This document shows positions 60,985 through 64,000 of a stretch of 64,000 nt of DNA, one piece after another; the stretch's first letter is position 1, and every line of letters starts with the position of its first letter. The position numbers were made by a program, and so were the translations under genes. Below the pieces are notes generated by a model. That model was not told the DNA's origin. It did no database searches and was given only the letters and a program-made list of their open reading frames with translations. The DNA lies in NCBI RefSeq assembly GCF_011039085.1, contig NZ_JAAKEI010000004.1, forward strand, positions 1 to 64,000. Direction: 5' to 3'. Origin of the DNA: Desulfovibrio sp. ZJ369. Its GTDB lineage: Bacteria > Desulfobacterota > Desulfovibrionia > Desulfovibrionales > Desulfovibrionaceae.

Positions 60985-62561
60985 TAGGGCGCGTCAGGCA
61001 CCAGCGGCAACTCCTTGGGAGATGAGATGGTCAGCTTGTGATGCACCTCGGCTTTGCCGCCCGCAGGCACTTTGACATCCCAGAACAGCATATGCTCTTT
61101 TTCGTTCTTTTGGGACGGCGGCGCGTCGTCACTGGACACGGTAACGCCCTGGTCCACAATCATGGGGGCCGGGCGCTCCAGGCGCACGGTCACGGGCTTG
61201 CTGTGGCCGTTGGTCAGCGTATAGGTCCAGGCCCAGGTCCAGTTGCGGCTTTTATCAATAAAGCCGCTTTCGCCCCGCCGCCTGCTGTTCTCCGCTGTGG
61301 TCACATTGACGCGCGGGTCAGGGCCGAAGAAGAGCGTGGCTTCGCCGTTACGCGGTCTGAAAAAACCCTGGCCCACGTTCTGGCCGTTCACTGTAAATTC
61401 CGCGCTGCCTTCAGGCCAGGTCTGTTCCGGGGGCATGATATATTTTGCCAACAGCCAGACCCGGCTGTCGCTGGCGGTGGGCCGGGCCAGCCATTGCAGG
61501 GGCGCTTTCCAAGCATCCGCGGCGATCAACAGACGGGAGCGGCCTTCGGGAAGACCGCGCACGGCCAGGGTCCAGGTGGCATATACGCCGCTGTTGTCCG
61601 GCTCCACCGGCGCATTGGCCGCGGCGAACTCCCCGTCCGCCTCGGCCGGAGCGGCCTTGCGCGCCATCATCAAGGCATGTGGCGCGGGCCTGGGCTGCTG
61701 CGGCCTGGACGTGGAATCCACCACCCAGCGCGCAAGAGGGGCGGGCTCCCGCGGCCCATTGCCGCGCGAAGCCAGGGTCAGCCTGGTGTTGCGCCAATCC
61801 ATGCCGGTGAACTGCCAGACCTCGGCCATAAGGCGCACGCCGATCTCGTGGCCTTCGCCCTGATCCGGCTGGGCGTCAAAGCTGTAGATGGGCTGCCAGC
61901 CGCAGCTTTGCAGCGTATAGCTGTACCGCACAGGCAGCCTGGACATGCCGGAAACGGACTTTTGCAGCGTCACGCTCACAAGCTGGCCCAGGTCGGGGCT
62001 CACAGGCAGGCGTTGCAGCTCCTGCTGCACGATGTTTGCGCGGCGCTCCAAATCCGCCTGTTCCATGCCCAGGCCGGGTATCACGGTCTCCATCCGCTTT
62101 TCGCGCTGCTCCAGATCCTGCAAGGTGATGCTGTCCGGCAGGCCTTTCCAGAGCGCAAGCCGGGCCTTCACCGCGTCCAACTGGCCGCTCAGGCGCGCGC
62201 GTTCATTGATCAGCTCGTCGCGCAGATGGGAGAGCTCGCCGCTGGCCTCAAGAACCTGCGGCGTCATCGACCAGCGGGCCACAGTCTGCCCCGGAACCGA
62301 CAATTGCAGATTCCGGGCGTCGCCGGGAATGACGAACGTCACGATGCTCACCCCGTCTTTGGTGCTGACCGGGGCCGTTTCCTCCACTTCAAGGCGGCCG
62401 CCGCTCGGCGAAAGCACGGCCGAAGCCGGATTGGCCAACGCCGCATCAGCCGCCCAGGCCGTCGCGCCCGGCATCATGACGGATAACGGGCCTGCCAGCA
62501 GGCTCAGCAGCACAACAGAGCGCCACTGCCGCAACGGTTTCATTTTCTTGAGAATATTCAT
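60984..62561 (-). CDS. DUF4139 domain protein, exported
   Basis: 525 residues with a Sec signal peptide (about 1-37, ending ATAWAADA). An N-terminal domain with coiled-coil segment (about 105-185) leads into a DUF4139 beta-rich domain (200-520; SYTLQSCGWQPIYSFDAQ, WTWAWTYTLTNGHSKPVTVRLE). The family includes MuiA-like mucoidy inhibitors; the biochemical role is not known. GGAGG precedes the ATG. The stop is TAG from the adjoining repeat element. Confidence 0.8.
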   Translation of the reverse strand: MNILKKMKPLRQWRSVVLLSLLAGPLSVMMPGATAWAADAALANPASAVLSPSGGRLEVEETAPVSTKDGVSIVTFVIPGDARNLQLSVPGQTVARWSMTPQVLEASGELSHLRDELINERARLSGQLDAVKARLALWKGLPDSITLQDLEQREKRMETVIPGLGMEQADLERRANIVQQELQRLPVSPDLGQLVSVTLQKSVSGMSRLPVRYSYTLQSCGWQPIYSFDAQPDQGEGHEIGVRLMAEVWQFTGMDWRNTRLTLASRGNGPREPAPLARWVVDSTSRPQQPRPAPHALMMARKAAPAEADGEFAAANAPVEPDNSGVYATWTLAVRGLPEGRSRLLIAADAWKAPLQWLARPTASDSRVWLLAKYIMPPEQTWPEGSAEFTVNGQNVGQGFFRPRNGEATLFFGPDPRVNVTTAENSRRRGESGFIDKSRNWTWAWTYTLTNGHSKPVTVRLERPAPMIVDQGVTVSSDDAPPSQKNEKEHMLFWDVKVPAGGKAEVHHKLTISSPKELPLVPDAP

Positions 62562-62619
62562 CCAGCCTCCACGGCCCGCACGGGCGTTTCCGGCCCGGCC
62601 GGTCAGCGCCCGCGAGCCG

Positions 62620-64000
62620 TTATCGTGTCAGTTTGCGGAATTTCGGCCGATGCGGCGACTCGGCGTCCTTGCCCAGCCGCTTTTTGCGATCTTCCTCGTA
62701 TTCCGAGTAATTGCCTTCAAAAAACGCCACTTCCGAATCGCCTTCAAAGGCCATGATATGCGTGGCCACGCGATCCAGAAACCAGCGGTCATGGCTGATC
62801 ACCAGCACGCAGCCGGCGAAATTGTCCAGGGCGTCCTCCAAGGCGCGCATGGTATTCACGTCAATATCATTGGTGGGTTCGTCCAGAAGCAGCACATTGG
62901 CTCCGGACTTGAGCATGCGGGCCAGATGCAGGCGGTTGCGCTCCCCGCCGGAAAGCACATCCACCTTTTTTTGCTGATCCGCGCCGTGAAAATTGAAGCG
63001 CGTGCAATAGGCCCGCGCGTTGACCTCGCGGTTGCCGAGCCTGATGGTCTCGCGCCCGTCGCTGATCAGCTCGTAGACCGTCTTGCCCGGAGTCAGGGAC
63101 TCGCGGCCCTGATCCACATAGGCGAAGCGCACGGTCTCGCCCACCGCAAGACTGCCGGAGTCAGGCTTTTCCTGGCCTGCCAGCATCTTGAAGAGCGTCG
63201 TCTTGCCCGCGCCGTTGGGACCGATGATGCCCACAATGGCTCCGGCGGGGATCAGGGCGCTGGCCTTGTCCATAAGCAGGCGATCGCCCATGCTCTTGCT
63301 CACGTCCTTGAGCTCAATGACGTTTTTGCCCAGGCGCGGTCCCGGCGGGATGTAGATTTCCAGATCCGGGGCGCGTTTTTCGCTTTCATGCGAGAGCATG
63401 GCCTCATAGGCGTTGATTCTGGCCTTGCCCTTGGCATGGCGCCCCCTGGGCGACATGCGGATCCACTCCAGCTCGCGGGCCAGCGTTTTCTGGCGCTCGG
63501 CCTCGCTTTTTTCTTCGCCGGCCAGCCGCTTCTGTTTCTGCTCCAGCCAGGATGAATAATTGCCCTTCCACGGGATGCCGCGGCCGCGATCCAGCTCCAG
63601 AATCCAACCGGCCACATTATCCAGAAAATAGCGGTCGTGCGTCACGGCGATGACCGTGCCCGGAAAGGTGGAAAGATAGCGCTCCAGCCAGGCCACGGAT
63701 TCCGCATCCAGATGGTTGGTGGGTTCGTCCAGAAGCAGGATGTCCGGATTTTGGAGCAGGAGGCGGCAAAGGGCCACGCGGCGGCGCTCGCCGCCGGAAA
63801 CCAGCGAAACCGGCATGTCGCCCGGCGGGCAGCGCAAGGCGTCCATAGCCATTTCCAGGCGGGAGTCCAGATCCCAGACATTTTTGGCGTCCATCTGCTC
63901 CTGCACCTCGGCCTGTCTGGCGATCAGCGCGTCCATCTCCTCCGGCTCCAGAGGCTCGGCGAATCTGGCGTTGATTTCCTCAAATTCCTTGGCAATAGCC
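62620..64000 (-). CDS. ettA: ABC-F translation factor EttA (5' end missing)
   Basis: EttA binds the ribosomal E site and throttles translation when energy is low. The window holds the C-terminal ~460 residues; the frame stays open to the edge, so the start and first Walker A are outside. Visible: first signature LVSGGERRRVALCRLLL and Walker B LLLDEPTNHLDAESVAWLE, the linker with the KGNYSSWLEQK and YEAMLS segments, second Walker A GPNGAGKTT, signature LSGGERNRLHLARML and DEPTNDIDVNTMRALE, which is diagnostic of EttA. No membrane domain, as expected. Confidence 0.93.
   Translation of the reverse strand, partial: AIAKEFEEINARFAEPLEPEEMDALIARQAEVQEQMDAKNVWDLDSRLEMAMDALRCPPGDMPVSLVSGGERRRVALCRLLLQNPDILLLDEPTNHLDAESVAWLERYLSTFPGTVIAVTHDRYFLDNVAGWILELDRGRGIPWKGNYSSWLEQKQKRLAGEEKSEAERQKTLARELEWIRMSPRGRHAKGKARINAYEAMLSHESEKRAPDLEIYIPPGPRLGKNVIELKDVSKSMGDRLLMDKASALIPAGAIVGIIGPNGAGKTTLFKMLAGQEKPDSGSLAVGETVRFAYVDQGRESLTPGKTVYELISDGRETIRLGNREVNARAYCTRFNFHGADQQKKVDVLSGGERNRLHLARMLKSGANVLLLDEPTNDIDVNTMRALEDALDNFAGCVLVISHDRWFLDRVATHIMAFEGDSEVAFFEGNYSEYEEDRKKRLGKDAESPHRPKFRKLTR

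Overview
The window is a GC-rich, gene-dense bacterial chromosome segment. Gene content points to a sulfate- or sulfite-reducing member of the Desulfovibrionaceae (Desulfovibrio/Bilophila relatives): a TunR-type tungstate/molybdate regulator next to modABC, sulfoacetaldehyde acetyltransferase (xsc), rubrerythrin, a NikR regulator and the hisD-purC-fabI order. The genus is an inference from gene content only.

Layout. 1-5.7 kb: the end of an IS630-like insertion sequence, a lone cas3 with its own promoter, a K+ channel and a FUSC-like membrane protein. 5.7-15 kb: a small zinc-ribbon protein, rubrerythrin, and the phosphate regulon, split into a leftward block (phoB-phoR-pstB-phoU) and a divergent rightward block (pstS-pstC-pstA). 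15-18.5 kb: tunR facing modABC. 18.5-23 kb: xsc and phnX behind a sigma-54 promoter with an upstream palindrome, and a convergent PAS/AAA+ activator gene that probably drives them. 23-31.5 kb: diguanylate cyclase, large catalase, tRNA-Thr, GluQ-RS, rhodanese, an NlpC/P60 lipoprotein and a flagellar-rod-like protein. 31.6-42.7 kb: nikR-folE2, a methyltransferase, cvpA-mazG-lipoprotein, a GT39-like membrane protein, rplM-rpsI, an HD hydrolase and a secreted unknown. 42.7-53.8 kb: polA, a four-gene MCE/Mla-type lipid transport operon, grpE, hisD-purC-fabI and two unlisted small membrane proteins. 53.9-64 kb: tRNA-Ser with a decayed integrase (an old island scar), a dihydrolipoamide-dehydrogenase-like enzyme, gdhA, nitroreductase, a CPA2 antiporter, a DUF4139 protein and ettA running off the edge.

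The most striking signal is between the genes. At least ten short hairpin-rich elements are scattered over the window. All have GAGC...GCTC tips and nearly all are flanked by TA on both sides. One class is exactly 137 bp in four copies; another is 145-146 bp in three copies. Their tips match the end of the insertion sequence at the left edge, so they look like non-autonomous (MITE-like) derivatives of a TA-targeting IS630/mariner-type transposon. Repeatedly they sit exactly on a stop codon: the flanking TA plus the element's first G forms TAG. At least seven genes end this way, including two convergent pairs that share one element.
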